Source of the DNA: an uncultured Lachnospiraceae bacterium
GTDB lineage: Bacteria; Bacillota; Clostridia; Lachnospirales; Lachnospiraceae
Reading direction: 5' to 3'
Length of the DNA stretch: 64,000 nt
NCBI GenBank assembly: GCA_947305245.1
Contig: CAMZDG010000011.1
Coordinates: 31,626 to 95,625 of the forward strand
Shown in pieces: positions 8,434 to 17,565 of this stretch. A program made the translations under genes and the position numbers. Below the pieces are notes generated by a model, which was given only the letters and a program-made list of their open reading frames with translations, was not told the origin of the DNA and made no database searches. Each line of letters opens with the position of its first letter. Position 1 is the first letter of the stretch.

Positions 8434-8715
8434 TTGGAGAATTATCAGAAAACAATTGATGATATGCGGGAAAAGATGAGGGGAGTATATGAAGGGGTTT
8501 TTGAGTTCGCTAAGTGCGATCGTACGGAAGTGAATAAACAATTCAAAGGAAATCTAAGAGTGGAAACAATCGATAATCAATGTCTGAGAGGCTACACACT
8601 TGTGTGTAATGAGATGGAGTTTTTTACTTGGATTATTCAATCAGGGGGAAGATACAAATTAGTTGGACCAGAGGAAGCATGCTCGAAAATCAATCAAATG
8701 CCCAATCAATACTGA
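8434..8715 (+). CDS. Small hypothetical protein, start uncertain
   Basis: The frame is open from 8389 to the stop at 8713-8715. No ATG has a ribosome site: candidates are TTG at 8434 and ATG at 8464. The protein reads as a compact alpha/beta domain (RVETIDNQCLRGYTLVCNEM, then FFTWIIQSGGRYKLVGPEEA), so it is probably a real gene or the end of one. It may have been truncated by the rearrangement that placed the riboswitch unit behind it. Family not recognised. Confidence 0.35.
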   Translation: MENYQKTIDDMREKMRGVYEGVFEFAKCDRTEVNKQFKGNLRVETIDNQCLRGYTLVCNEMEFFTWIIQSGGRYKLVGPEEACSKINQMPNQY

Positions 8716-8762
8716 AATAAACATAGGGGACGAAAGTAAAAAAGGTAAATATTTTCAATTCA

Positions 8763-8791
8763 TTGACATAGTACGCTTAAATGTATATAAT
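8763..8791 (+). promoter_or_regulatory. Consensus sigma-A promoter of the helicase operon
   Basis: TTGACA (8763-8768), 17 bases, TATAAT (8786-8791): a full match to both hexamers at ideal spacing. Transcription should begin near 8798, about 18 bases before the riboswitch-like structure. Confidence 0.9.
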
Positions 8792-8814
8792 AAATCATAT
8801 AAGAATATATGAAA

Positions 8815-8880
8815 CGGCAAAACAGTCGAAAGGCTGCGGCGCAAAACTACAAGGGCCTTTAAAATGGCAGCCAGTTGCAT
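8815..8880 (+). promoter_or_regulatory. Cyclic-di-GMP-I (GEMM) riboswitch-like aptamer
   Basis: The leader shows the conserved parts of the GEMM fold in order: CGGCAAAA (8815-8822); hairpin CAGTC-GAAA-GGCTG with a GNRA tetraloop (8823-8836); GGCGCAAAAC (8838-8847); a second arm with GGGCC (8853-8857) and TGGCAGCCA (8865-8873); and closing TTGC (8875-8878) that pairs with GCAA (8817-8820). The base matching G20 of the Vibrio Vc2 aptamer is G8817, as in c-di-GMP binders; A marks the cGAMP-binding subclass. Known aptamers of this class sense cyclic di-GMP. It lies between a consensus promoter and a terminator, so control is probably by transcription termination. Whether ligand turns the operon on or off cannot be read here. 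Confidence 0.8.
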
Positions 8881-8888
8881 CAATGTTA

Positions 8889-8931
8889 AGCATCGAGGAA
8901 TGCCTTAATGGCATTTCTTGGTGCTTTTTTT
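8889..8931 (+). terminator. Expression-platform terminator of the riboswitch
   Basis: A 16-bp stem (8889-8904 with 8910-8925, three G-T pairs) with loop TTAAT, then seven T. It begins 11 bases after the aptamer and ends 13 before the first start codon, so it can only serve to attenuate the downstream operon. Confidence 0.9.
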
Positions 8932-8943
8932 GAGGGTATCAAA

Positions 8944-9153
8944 ATGAACGAATATAAGACTATCAAAGAAACTGCTGAGCAATGGGGAATCTCCGTGCGT
9001 CGAATTCAGAAAATGTGTGAGGATCAGAGGATCCCCGGAGTAATAAAGTTTGGGCGAGACTGGGCTATACCAAATGATGCGGAGAAGCCTGCTGATGCAA
9101 GAGTAAAGTCGGGAAAGTATAAAAACTGGAGAAAAACGGGTACTATACGGTAA
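8944..9153 (+). CDS. Small helix-turn-helix DNA-binding protein
   Basis: 69 residues from ATG 8944, preceded by GAGGG just after the attenuator. Residues 5-45 are an excisionase/MerR-type HTH: YKTIKETAEQWGISVRRIQK, then a short wing (RIPGVIKFGRDWAIP). The basic tail (KSGKYKNWRK) fits DNA binding. Such one-domain HTH proteins often head defence operons and act as autoregulators or as DNA-recognition parts. It is the first gene behind the riboswitch and lies 21 bases before the 1076-residue gene. HTH assignment is firm; role inferred. Confidence 0.85.
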   Translation: MNEYKTIKETAEQWGISVRRIQKMCEDQRIPGVIKFGRDWAIPNDAEKPADARVKSGKYKNWRKTGTIR

Positions 9154-9174
9154 ATTGTAACGTGGAGGAATACT

Positions 9175-12100
9175 ATGCGTAGTATTAATGAACTCGTCTC
9201 AATTGTAAAGAGAATAGTAACGGACGCAGAAATAAATGCTAATGATTTAACGCGTCTTAAGGATTGGACTGATCGAAATAGAAATTTGGCATATGAAGCA
9301 GAACAGTCGGAATTGATAGTGCTTCTTGATTATGTGATAGACAAAAAATATTTGGATCGGAATTCCAAAGAATTGATTCTGTATAAGGCAAGCTTTCTTA
9401 TTAAAGGGCACAATACTTGCGTCGATACGTTATATGATTTGTATGAGATAATCGATCAGTATGGTGACGGGGTAAAGGTAAATCATCAGGATGATAAGAC
9501 AGCATTTTTAAGGAAGTGGCTTGATAATAGATGGGAATTTTTTAAAATTGACTGGTCTGATGAACGCGTGGATTTAGTTGTAGAGAAGATGATAAGCAAT
9601 ATTGAACTGTCTGAGGAGGAACGAAATCATGTATTTGAGACAATCAATTATTGGATTCAAGCTGAACTTTGGGAAGCAAAGACCAAACATTTATGTAAGT
9701 TGGTAAAGGAACGAAAAAACATTGGACCGGAACTAATAGAGATTCTTGACAATGAGGGCGCCATAGCTGAGATCCACGAATTGGGATATTGCGAGTTGGT
9801 GTATTACATAGAGGACATCATGGAGGACGGATATGATATTCGTAGTAATACAGAACTGATTGTGGTTTCTCTAACGCTTATAGCCATGCTTTGCTATGAA
9901 AGCGGAAATTATTATAGTAGCGTTAGAAAGATTTATTCAGATTTATATAATAGGTTTTCAGAACAAAGAATTGAAGGAGCAATAAGATCCATTTTAAAGA
10001 AGTATAGGAGACCGGGTGAAAATGGAACTAGAATTATCAATGTTGTCCTTGAAAATGCGATAGTGCCTCAGGCATATTTGGCAGCGTATTTTGAGTTCAT
10101 TTTTGATATCTATAAGCTAAACTTTGATTATGATTTGCCGGATAATCCATATGAAGAATTCAAGTTTGTTTTCGAAGGATTGCGTAACATTATGCAGTCT
10201 GAGGGAGATAATATTTCAATTAATGTTACGCAGAAAACATATAAGCTGATTGCTTCGACGAAATCCTTGATTTCGGATGAAAATGGGATGGACGCGCTGA
10301 TTAAGTTAAGCATCATTGTGGTTAAGCTTATAGACAGGCGCTTTTGGGATAAAGAGATAAAGCTTTTTAACCCGTATCTTCGGATAGGATTTGAAGGATG
10401 GGAAAAACAGTTTAATGGTATGAATAAAGAGAATCGAAGAGAACAAAGATTTTCTTCGAATGACTTTAGATCTCGCTGGGAACCAAAGTTTAGTTACACA
10501 ATGAGTGGAGTATGTTTGGTACCACCTGCACACCGGGTAAAAGCTCAGTATGATTACAAAAGCATCGCAATAGAAGTATTGAATGAAACTGACTTATTGG
10601 TAAGATATGATAACTGTTACATAAAAGAAATCATAGGAGGATATGAGGTCAGTTCTCCGAATATAATTATTTCCAGACCTTTAGGGAAATTATCTTACCG
10701 AGTTGTGGCCGGTGAGGAAGTGCTTTACGATAGTAAGGACAAGTTATATAGGAATTACATTGTTTTTAATGGGAATCGTGAAGAAATCTCCAATAATACG
10801 GACTATCAAGGAACGGCATATATATGCTATAAATCGGGTGAAGCAGATGTCGAATGCATTGAAGTCAGAGAACACTATTGTTGGGGATTTAAACTAATCA
10901 GGGGCGGCGAAGCGCTTGCCATAGGACATGATGTCTTTAATTTTTCTTCCATGATAAAGCCTGGCGTTTTTGGAAGACCGTACGAGAAATGTCAGATTAT
11001 GGATTTAGACGGTAAAGAAGCACTGAAAGTGTATCGCGAGATAAGCGCTTTGGTGTTTGAAGCCGATGGTATTTACAAAAAATTTGATTTGATAATAAAT
11101 GGAAAATCACATAAATTATCCGAATTGCCGCATAAGACAACGGAACGGGGAAGTATAACTAAGTATGTGGTTGACCTCGATCTGTCCCAAAGCGGAATAT
11201 ATGACATTGAAGTTAATCTGCTTTCCGAAGGAAAAAGTAAGCATATTTTTTCCGACAGAATTGCATATGACAAAAATCTTGTATTTGCCGTAAATAGTCT
11301 TGATGAAGGGAAATCTGCTATTAGCGTGTTATCAGACATCCTTTCAGTACCGTTTTCGGCAGAAGTATCCGCGAAAGATTTCGATCCCAATTTTATTAAG
11401 TTTTTCTGTGATGGAGTGGAGTATGCATATTATCTTCCGCTGAATTTGAGATATTATACTTTGGATGGAATTCAATGGCATGATGCTGCGGAGGATATAT
11501 GGATAGAAGATGTTTCTTTAAACACTACCATGAGACTTTATGATGCAGAGTGTAACGGAATAACGGTACGTAATGAAAATGATATATTGGTTGATGAGGG
11601 CGTTGCTATAAGTGATTGTTGTATGTATAAGACTGTGGACATAGGCTTCTTAAATTCCTACAAAGTCGTTAATAAGTTTATCAAGCTTGTTTTCTGGGCA
11701 GATGAAAAGAAAATGTATGCTATTACATGTTATAACAAATGTGTGCTTGATGAAAAAAAGACGCAAATAGAATTTCTGGATAATCCGCCAAGAATACTTG
11801 TTATGCCGCGATTTCATGGAAAAAATAAAGTCTCATTTGAAATGTATGATTCCAAAGGGGTAATGGTAGCTCACAGTAAGCTTTTGGAAAATGGACAAAC
11901 AGAGCAAATAAATAACTTTTTGTCATTTGAAGAGTACACATTCAATTTTCATGAAAAAACAAAGGCGTTAAGGCTTAGGAAGGACACGTTGCTGTTCAGC
12001 ACTAAAAAGACATTTTATGCCAAAAGGGATTTTGTGGGACGCGCACTCAAAATTGATACGATCTACTATAATACATATGTTAACAAGAAAGAATTACAGG

Positions 12101-12405
12101 AAATCGAGCGCCATCTCTATATTGCTTTTGTCCGAATTGCGGATATAAGGGATGATGGCATTCTAGTGGGTAGTATTTTTGTAAAAACATATAAGGGTGA
12201 ATGGTGTCTTGATAAAATAAATCCTGTCGAAGTGGAGATATGCAGTGAGATAATTGATGACACCATGGATGTCTACATTACAAATTATGGAGATGGTTTA
12301 TTATATGATGAGAAAAAACACGGAATACTCAATTCCATAGAAGATGCGTGGGCACCTGACATTTTCTTATACACTTTAGACTTAAAGGGGGATTATGGTA
12401 GATGA
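9175..12405 (+). CDS. Large protein of unknown family, partner of DUF1998 helicase
   Basis: 1076 residues, ATG preceded by GTGGAGG. I recognise no domain. The first 450 residues look helical and repeat-like (many acidic helices with conserved-type W and Y). After about residue 440 the protein becomes beta-rich with tandem sandwich-like segments (GLEVSS-, NTDYQGTAYICYKSGE, HYCWGFKLIRGG). No nuclease, helicase or membrane motif is seen. The stop overlaps the next start by four bases (12402-12405), so it is coupled to the helicase gene. A large unknown protein of about 1000 residues directly before a giant DUF1998 helicase is the layout of Druantia type III (druH-druE), but similarity to DruH cannot be judged by eye. 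Confidence 0.75.
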   Translation: MRSINELVSIVKRIVTDAEINANDLTRLKDWTDRNRNLAYEAEQSELIVLLDYVIDKKYLDRNSKELILYKASFLIKGHNTCVDTLYDLYEIIDQYGDGVKVNHQDDKTAFLRKWLDNRWEFFKIDWSDERVDLVVEKMISNIELSEEERNHVFETINYWIQAELWEAKTKHLCKLVKERKNIGPELIEILDNEGAIAEIHELGYCELVYYIEDIMEDGYDIRSNTELIVVSLTLIAMLCYESGNYYSSVRKIYSDLYNRFSEQRIEGAIRSILKKYRRPGENGTRIINVVLENAIVPQAYLAAYFEFIFDIYKLNFDYDLPDNPYEEFKFVFEGLRNIMQSEGDNISINVTQKTYKLIASTKSLISDENGMDALIKLSIIVVKLIDRRFWDKEIKLFNPYLRIGFEGWEKQFNGMNKENRREQRFSSNDFRSRWEPKFSYTMSGVCLVPPAHRVKAQYDYKSIAIEVLNETDLLVRYDNCYIKEIIGGYEVSSPNIIISRPLGKLSYRVVAGEEVLYDSKDKLYRNYIVFNGNREEISNNTDYQGTAYICYKSGEADVECIEVREHYCWGFKLIRGGEALAIGHDVFNFSSMIKPGVFGRPYEKCQIMDLDGKEALKVYREISALVFEADGIYKKFDLIINGKSHKLSELPHKTTERGSITKYVVDLDLSQSGIYDIEVNLLSEGKSKHIFSDRIAYDKNLVFAVNSLDEGKSAISVLSDILSVPFSAEVSAKDFDPNFIKFFCDGVEYAYYLPLNLRYYTLDGIQWHDAAEDIWIEDVSLNTTMRLYDAECNGITVRNENDILVDEGVAISDCCMYKTVDIGFLNSYKVVNKFIKLVFWADEKKMYAITCYNKCVLDEKKTQIEFLDNPPRILVMPRFHGKNKVSFEMYDSKGVMVAHSKLLENGQTEQINNFLSFEEYTFNFHEKTKALRLRKDTLLFSTKKTFYAKRDFVGRALKIDTIYYNTYVNKKELQEIERHLYIAFVRIADIRDDGILVGSIFVKTYKGEWCLDKINPVEVEICSEIIDDTMDVYITNYGDGLLYDEKKHGILNSIEDAWAPDIFLYTLDLKGDYGR

Positions 12406-15400
12406 GTAAACTTAATCCGATTGAGAAATCTAGATACATTGATGCCAAATACAAGGAGTATTTGCGTTCTTCTTTTGAGTTTGGAAAGAGCAGCCTGCAA
12501 AAACTATTTATGGAACAATTGGAAACGGAACGGCTTTTTAAGGGACCATATGTTGACTTGAGTTTCCCTTTTCAGAGAGGGCATAATCTTGATTCCTTGA
12601 TTGATGAAGGACTAGTATGCAAAGACTTCAGAATGCTTGAGGACATAAATTTTTCCAGACCTCTGTATTCTCATCAGGAAGAAGCACTGCGTCTAATCAA
12701 AAAAGGAAGGAGTGCAATCATTACAACAGGTACAGGATCTGGAAAAACCGAAAGTTTTCTGTATCCGATTTTGAATGACTTGCTTTATGACATAGAAAAT
12801 GGGAACAGAGAAGTAGGCATTCGCGCTATATTTCTGTATCCAATGAATGCACTGGTAAATGATCAGATTGACCGCATTCGAAAGATACTTAGGAACTGTC
12901 CTGACATTACTTTTGGATTTTTTACGGGAGAGACGCCCGAGAAGGCATCCATTGCTTACAGGGCCAAGCTTGGAGAAGAAAATGACACGGTAATTACGGA
13001 AAATGAGCTTGTTTCGAGAGAAGAGATCAGAAGTAATCCGCCGCATTTATTGTTCACGAATTATTCCATGTTGGAATACTTGCTCATTAGACCAAATGAT
13101 TATTCCATATTTGTTCCTGAAAGACTGAATAATTGGAAGTATGTTGTGTTGGACGAGGCACATACATATAGCGGGTCCTTAGGAATTGAATTATCTCTCT
13201 TGTTAAGAAGACTAACCGGACTGGCACCAAGAAAACCGCGCTTTATTTTGACTAGTGCCACATTGGGGAAGCAGGGAAAATCCGAAGAAGATATAGTGAG
13301 GTTTGCTACAAACTTGACCTCTGCTGATTTTTCGGTATCTGACATTATTTTTTCTAAGAGAATTGTTATTCCCAATATCCCTCAGTATAGGGTGGCAGGT
13401 GCCGATTATATTGCAATAAAAAATTCCGGCATGGCTGTAGATCAAATAAAGTCGATCGCCATGAAATATATTTCTAGTACTGCTTCGGAAACAAAGGGGA
13501 TTCTGTATGAATTACTGTGCAAAGATGAAAACGTGCTTGATCTTTGTGAGATGCTCAAAGAAGGAAGCAGAGAGTTTAAGTACATTCATGACCGAATGGC
13601 AGAACACGTATCTCCTGAAGAATTGATTTCCCTTATTGATATTATTAATGCCGCGGAAAAAGACGGCATTGGACTTTTTGATCTAAAATACCATTCTTTT
13701 GTGCGCCCGCTTTCCGGGGCTTACATTACCTATGGCAAGAATCCCAAACTGAGTCTTACAAAAACAAATGAAATAGATGGGATGAAGGCATTTGAAGTTG
13801 GAAATTGCAGATACTGTAATTCTCCATATATTATTGGAAAAATCCAAAAAAAAGACGAAGATCAGATGGATTATCTCTTTCAGAATAAGGAGATAGACAT
13901 ATATGAGAATTATGGTAATGAAGAGTTTGTAAGATTGGATTATTTTCTTCTTGAAAATACGATTAACGAGGATGAGGTCAATGGAGACATCATAGAAGCG
14001 TTCGAAGTATGCGCTAAATGTGGCGAGATAAATGCCGCAGATAACCTCAATGCAAAGAAATGCAAATGTGGCGAAGAATACAGATTCAAGGCATACAGGG
14101 TTTTGCAGCGTAAGGAAGAGAATGATGAAGTAATCTATAATAATATTGCGCAGTGTCCATGCTGTGGGCATAAAGGAAAAGGCGGAGTTGTAAAGGCACT
14201 GAACATTGGAAAGGATGAAGGAACAGCTCTCATTGCTCAAATATTATATGAGGCCATTGATGAAGGAGAACAAGAAACTAGAAAGATAAAAAGGCTTTCT
14301 CTTACACCGGGAACAAATAGAGCGTCAGACGCGAAAGACGAAAAGGTTAAGCAGTATTTGGCCTTTTCTGATAGCCGTCAACAGGCGAGCTTTGCTGCGG
14401 TTTTCTTTGATTCTAATCATGTCAGAATGTTGCGTAAACGCTTGATTTGGGAGATGATAAAGAATAAAGGCTATGAAGAAATGGGTGTTAACGAGCTGAC
14501 ATCTTTACTTGAAGACCGCATCAAAACAAGCGATCTTTTTTCTAATAACGTGAACTCACATAAAAATGCCTGGGCCGCAGTTATGGTGGATCTATTAAAG
14601 GTCGATGGTGATTATGATGGTGAAGGCTTGGGATTGTATTATTTTGACATAGATTTGAAGGATATTTTAGATGAGTTTTCTGATGAAGACATAGCTGATG
14701 CTGAAGCTTTTGCGGGTTGCGGCATGACTAAGAAAAAACTATATGATTTTATGCAGGTGGCTTTCAGCGTTTTTAAGACTACGCCTGCGGTGAATTATGT
14801 CAAGTCAACGTTTACGCCGGAAGAAAAACTGGAATTCTTGGAATACAGAAGATTTAATAACTATGTGACTTTGAGTAATCCCAAAAGAACGGCAAAAGGG
14901 AATGAAGAGAGTACCTTTTATGGCGTGAGGAGTTTTTTGCCAGTAAGCGGTGAAAGCAATATGGTTGTTCGGTATGCCATGAAAGCATTTGGAATTGATG
15001 CAGATTCAGCCAAGAAAGCTCTTGAATGTGTGTTTGATTTGCTTATACAGGCAAATGACATGGCAGGAAGCGACAAGTTTCTTGTAAAACACGATAAGAA
15101 GGAAGCATATCAAATAGATGCAGGCAGGTATATCGTAAAGAATTATAAGAAATCAAGATTTTATCAGTGCAGCAAGTGTGGGCGATTAACCCCTTACAAT
15201 ATTAATGACAAATGCGTGCAGGATCGTTGTACGGGAAAATTAAGCGAGGTGGATCCTGATGAAGTGCTTACGGGAAACTATTATCGTAGGCAGTATATGA
15301 ATAAGAAAATTGAAAGCATTGTCATCAAAGAGCATACGGCGCAGTTGGAAAGAAAACAGGCGAAGGAATACCAAATTGATTTTAAGAATAAAAAGATAAA

Positions 15401-17564
15401 CATATTAAGCTGTTCTACGACATTTGAGATGGGCATTGACATCGGAGGCTTGGAGACCGTGTTTATGCGCAATGTGCCTCCCACCCCAGCCAATTATGTC
15501 CAAAGAGCTGGACGCGCAGGGCGCAGAAAGGATAGCGCAGCCTATATACTCACTTATTGCGGAACGGGCTCACATGATTATACCTATTTTTCTGAACCGG
15601 AAAAGATGATCTCTGGTATTATTAATCCGCCATATTTTAATGTTTTAAACAAAAAAATTATCATTAGGCACTTAATGGCGACAAGCTTGGGTTTCTTTTT
15701 TAGAAAAAATCCGGAATACTTTAAGTCTTTGGATGCATTGGTAATTAGCGGTGGAGGGATCCAGAGCTTTAGAGAATTCATGCATTCAAAACCAAATGAC
15801 TTAAACGAATATATAAATAAAAAGATTCTTCCGGAAACGGTATATGCTGAGTACAGGAATTTCAAATGGCTTGAAGAGATGGGTGGCGAGGATGAAAAAC
15901 TAACCCATTTCGTTGCGACAATCAAGGAAATGCTTAAGGAATTCGAAAATGCTAAGACCGAAGCAATTGCAAAACAAGCGTTAGGAGATGAAGAGGCCAG
16001 CAGAAACGTTTTGTATTACATTCGTCAAATAGATAATCTTAAGAAAGAAGATGTAATAGAAAACCTGTCGAAGTATTGCGTTATTCCCAAGTATGGATTC
16101 CCCGTTGATGTAGTTGATCTTCAGATATATGAGAATGGTACGCGCGTAAATAAGTATGACATGAGCAGGGATCTTAAGGTGGCAATTTCAGAATACGCGC
16201 CTGATTCGGAAGTGATAGTAGACGGAAAAAAATACACCTCAAAGTATATTGCGCTTAAGAATCAAGATGAGTTTGCAAAAAACTGGTTCGTAACATGCCC
16301 GACATGCAAAAAGGTAAATGTATTTCTTAGCAGGGGAAACAATTCTGGATGCAAGTATTGCGGGACTTCAATATCAACTGAGACAGCAGAATATTACATA
16401 GAACCCATTTACGGGTTTAAGAGTGGAGAGACAAAGGAGAGCACCCGATTAAAACCGAAAAGATCATATGCAGGCGAGGTTTCTTATGTTGGTAATGGAA
16501 AAACCGACGAAAGGAGATTGGTTTTTGGTAATGCCATGGGTATAGAAACAAGCAGCGAGGATGAACTGCTTGTTATGAATAAATCCGGGTTTTATATGTG
16601 TTCCTTGTGTGGTTACAGCGATATTGAAAAAAAGGGAAATAAGACGCCAAGGATACTAAAAAACCATAAGAATTACAGGCAATATGATTGCAGAAATGAT
16701 GAATTGGATTATGTTAAGCTGGGGCATAAATTCCAAACAGACGTGGCAAGATTTACAATACCTAACCTTGATACGATGGATAAGCTGGGCTTTCCGCAGG
16801 CACTGTCATTTATGTATGCATTCCTCGAGGGCATAAGCATGGCGCTAGGAATTGAGAGGACTGACATAGACGGTGTTTTGGAGATAAATTTAGAGTTACA
16901 AAGTTACGACATTCTTTTATATGACAATGTTCCAGGAGGTGCCGGTCATGTTAAAAGGTTGTTAAGCAGGGAAGCCGTTGTAGGTTCGTTAAAAGCTGCA
17001 TTGGAGCGAGTAAGTACTGAGTGCTGTGATGAGAATACATCATGTTATAACTGCTTAAGAAACTATTACAATCAAGCTTATCACAGTAAGCTGCAAAGAA
17101 AACTTGCCATTGATGTTATTAAGCGGTTACTATTTGAAATCGAGCAGAGTCAGGAAAGTTACCAGAATGAACGCTGGCATTGGAACGGAATTGGCGGGAT
17201 TTCAAATAGAAGGATGAAGCTGGTTTTGGGATCAGACGGCCGTAATCCAGGAAATGAATCAGCAGATGAAATATGGAACGATTTGCTTGAGGATTGTTAT
17301 GAAGACGGCGAACTGACTATGGTTAAGGAAATTAAGAACAAGAGCCCCAAAACAATAGCACAACCTTATTACCATAAAACTGTTAAAATTGAAGAAACGG
17401 GAGAGGAATTCGTCGCTAATCTCTTATGGGACGAAAAACATGTGATACTTTTTTTGGATGAAACATATGATGATTATTTGATAGCTAAAAAAACAGGCTG
17501 GGCAGTGTATTGTACAAAGGATGGCTTCGATATTGATGAGCTTTTAGAGAAAGTGAGTGAATAG
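12402..17564 (+). CDS. Giant DEAD/DEAH-box helicase with DUF1998 domain
   Basis: 1720 residues. SF2 motifs run in order: Q-like ...RPLYSHQEEAL near 85; Walker A TTGTGSGKTES (about 107-117); Walker B VVLDEAHTYSG (about 248); motif III TSATLG; a late FSDSRQQASFAAVFFD (about 653); motifs V and VI EMGIDIGGLETVFMRN (about 1009) and QRAGRAGRR (about 1032). Several Cys pairs (CRYCNSPY, CAKCGEI, CPTCKKV) could bind zinc. The C-terminal DUF1998 domain carries DNVPGGAGHVKRL (about 1507) and CYNCLRNYYNQ (about 1547). DUF1998 helicases include MrfA in DNA repair and DruE, DrmA/DrmB-type proteins in phage defence; this length fits the DruE kind. It probably translocates on DNA to detect or unwind invader DNA. 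Operon context (unknown protein, NERD-SF1 helicase, HEPN) supports defence. Confidence 0.92.
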   Translation: MSKLNPIEKSRYIDAKYKEYLRSSFEFGKSSLQKLFMEQLETERLFKGPYVDLSFPFQRGHNLDSLIDEGLVCKDFRMLEDINFSRPLYSHQEEALRLIKKGRSAIITTGTGSGKTESFLYPILNDLLYDIENGNREVGIRAIFLYPMNALVNDQIDRIRKILRNCPDITFGFFTGETPEKASIAYRAKLGEENDTVITENELVSREEIRSNPPHLLFTNYSMLEYLLIRPNDYSIFVPERLNNWKYVVLDEAHTYSGSLGIELSLLLRRLTGLAPRKPRFILTSATLGKQGKSEEDIVRFATNLTSADFSVSDIIFSKRIVIPNIPQYRVAGADYIAIKNSGMAVDQIKSIAMKYISSTASETKGILYELLCKDENVLDLCEMLKEGSREFKYIHDRMAEHVSPEELISLIDIINAAEKDGIGLFDLKYHSFVRPLSGAYITYGKNPKLSLTKTNEIDGMKAFEVGNCRYCNSPYIIGKIQKKDEDQMDYLFQNKEIDIYENYGNEEFVRLDYFLLENTINEDEVNGDIIEAFEVCAKCGEINAADNLNAKKCKCGEEYRFKAYRVLQRKEENDEVIYNNIAQCPCCGHKGKGGVVKALNIGKDEGTALIAQILYEAIDEGEQETRKIKRLSLTPGTNRASDAKDEKVKQYLAFSDSRQQASFAAVFFDSNHVRMLRKRLIWEMIKNKGYEEMGVNELTSLLEDRIKTSDLFSNNVNSHKNAWAAVMVDLLKVDGDYDGEGLGLYYFDIDLKDILDEFSDEDIADAEAFAGCGMTKKKLYDFMQVAFSVFKTTPAVNYVKSTFTPEEKLEFLEYRRFNNYVTLSNPKRTAKGNEESTFYGVRSFLPVSGESNMVVRYAMKAFGIDADSAKKALECVFDLLIQANDMAGSDKFLVKHDKKEAYQIDAGRYIVKNYKKSRFYQCSKCGRLTPYNINDKCVQDRCTGKLSEVDPDEVLTGNYYRRQYMNKKIESIVIKEHTAQLERKQAKEYQIDFKNKKINILSCSTTFEMGIDIGGLETVFMRNVPPTPANYVQRAGRAGRRKDSAAYILTYCGTGSHDYTYFSEPEKMISGIINPPYFNVLNKKIIIRHLMATSLGFFFRKNPEYFKSLDALVISGGGIQSFREFMHSKPNDLNEYINKKILPETVYAEYRNFKWLEEMGGEDEKLTHFVATIKEMLKEFENAKTEAIAKQALGDEEASRNVLYYIRQIDNLKKEDVIENLSKYCVIPKYGFPVDVVDLQIYENGTRVNKYDMSRDLKVAISEYAPDSEVIVDGKKYTSKYIALKNQDEFAKNWFVTCPTCKKVNVFLSRGNNSGCKYCGTSISTETAEYYIEPIYGFKSGETKESTRLKPKRSYAGEVSYVGNGKTDERRLVFGNAMGIETSSEDELLVMNKSGFYMCSLCGYSDIEKKGNKTPRILKNHKNYRQYDCRNDELDYVKLGHKFQTDVARFTIPNLDTMDKLGFPQALSFMYAFLEGISMALGIERTDIDGVLEINLELQSYDILLYDNVPGGAGHVKRLLSREAVVGSLKAALERVSTECCDENTSCYNCLRNYYNQAYHSKLQRKLAIDVIKRLLFEIEQSQESYQNERWHWNGIGGISNRRMKLVLGSDGRNPGNESADEIWNDLLEDCYEDGELTMVKEIKNKSPKTIAQPYYHKTVKIEETGEEFVANLLWDEKHVILFLDETYDDYLIAKKTGWAVYCTKDGFDIDELLEKVSE

Positions 17565-17565
17565 A

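Noticed and set aside
8815..8880. cGAMP-type (GEMM-Ib) reading of the riboswitch
   Set aside because: The specificity base matching G20 is G, not A, so c-di-GMP is the more likely ligand; binding tests could change this.
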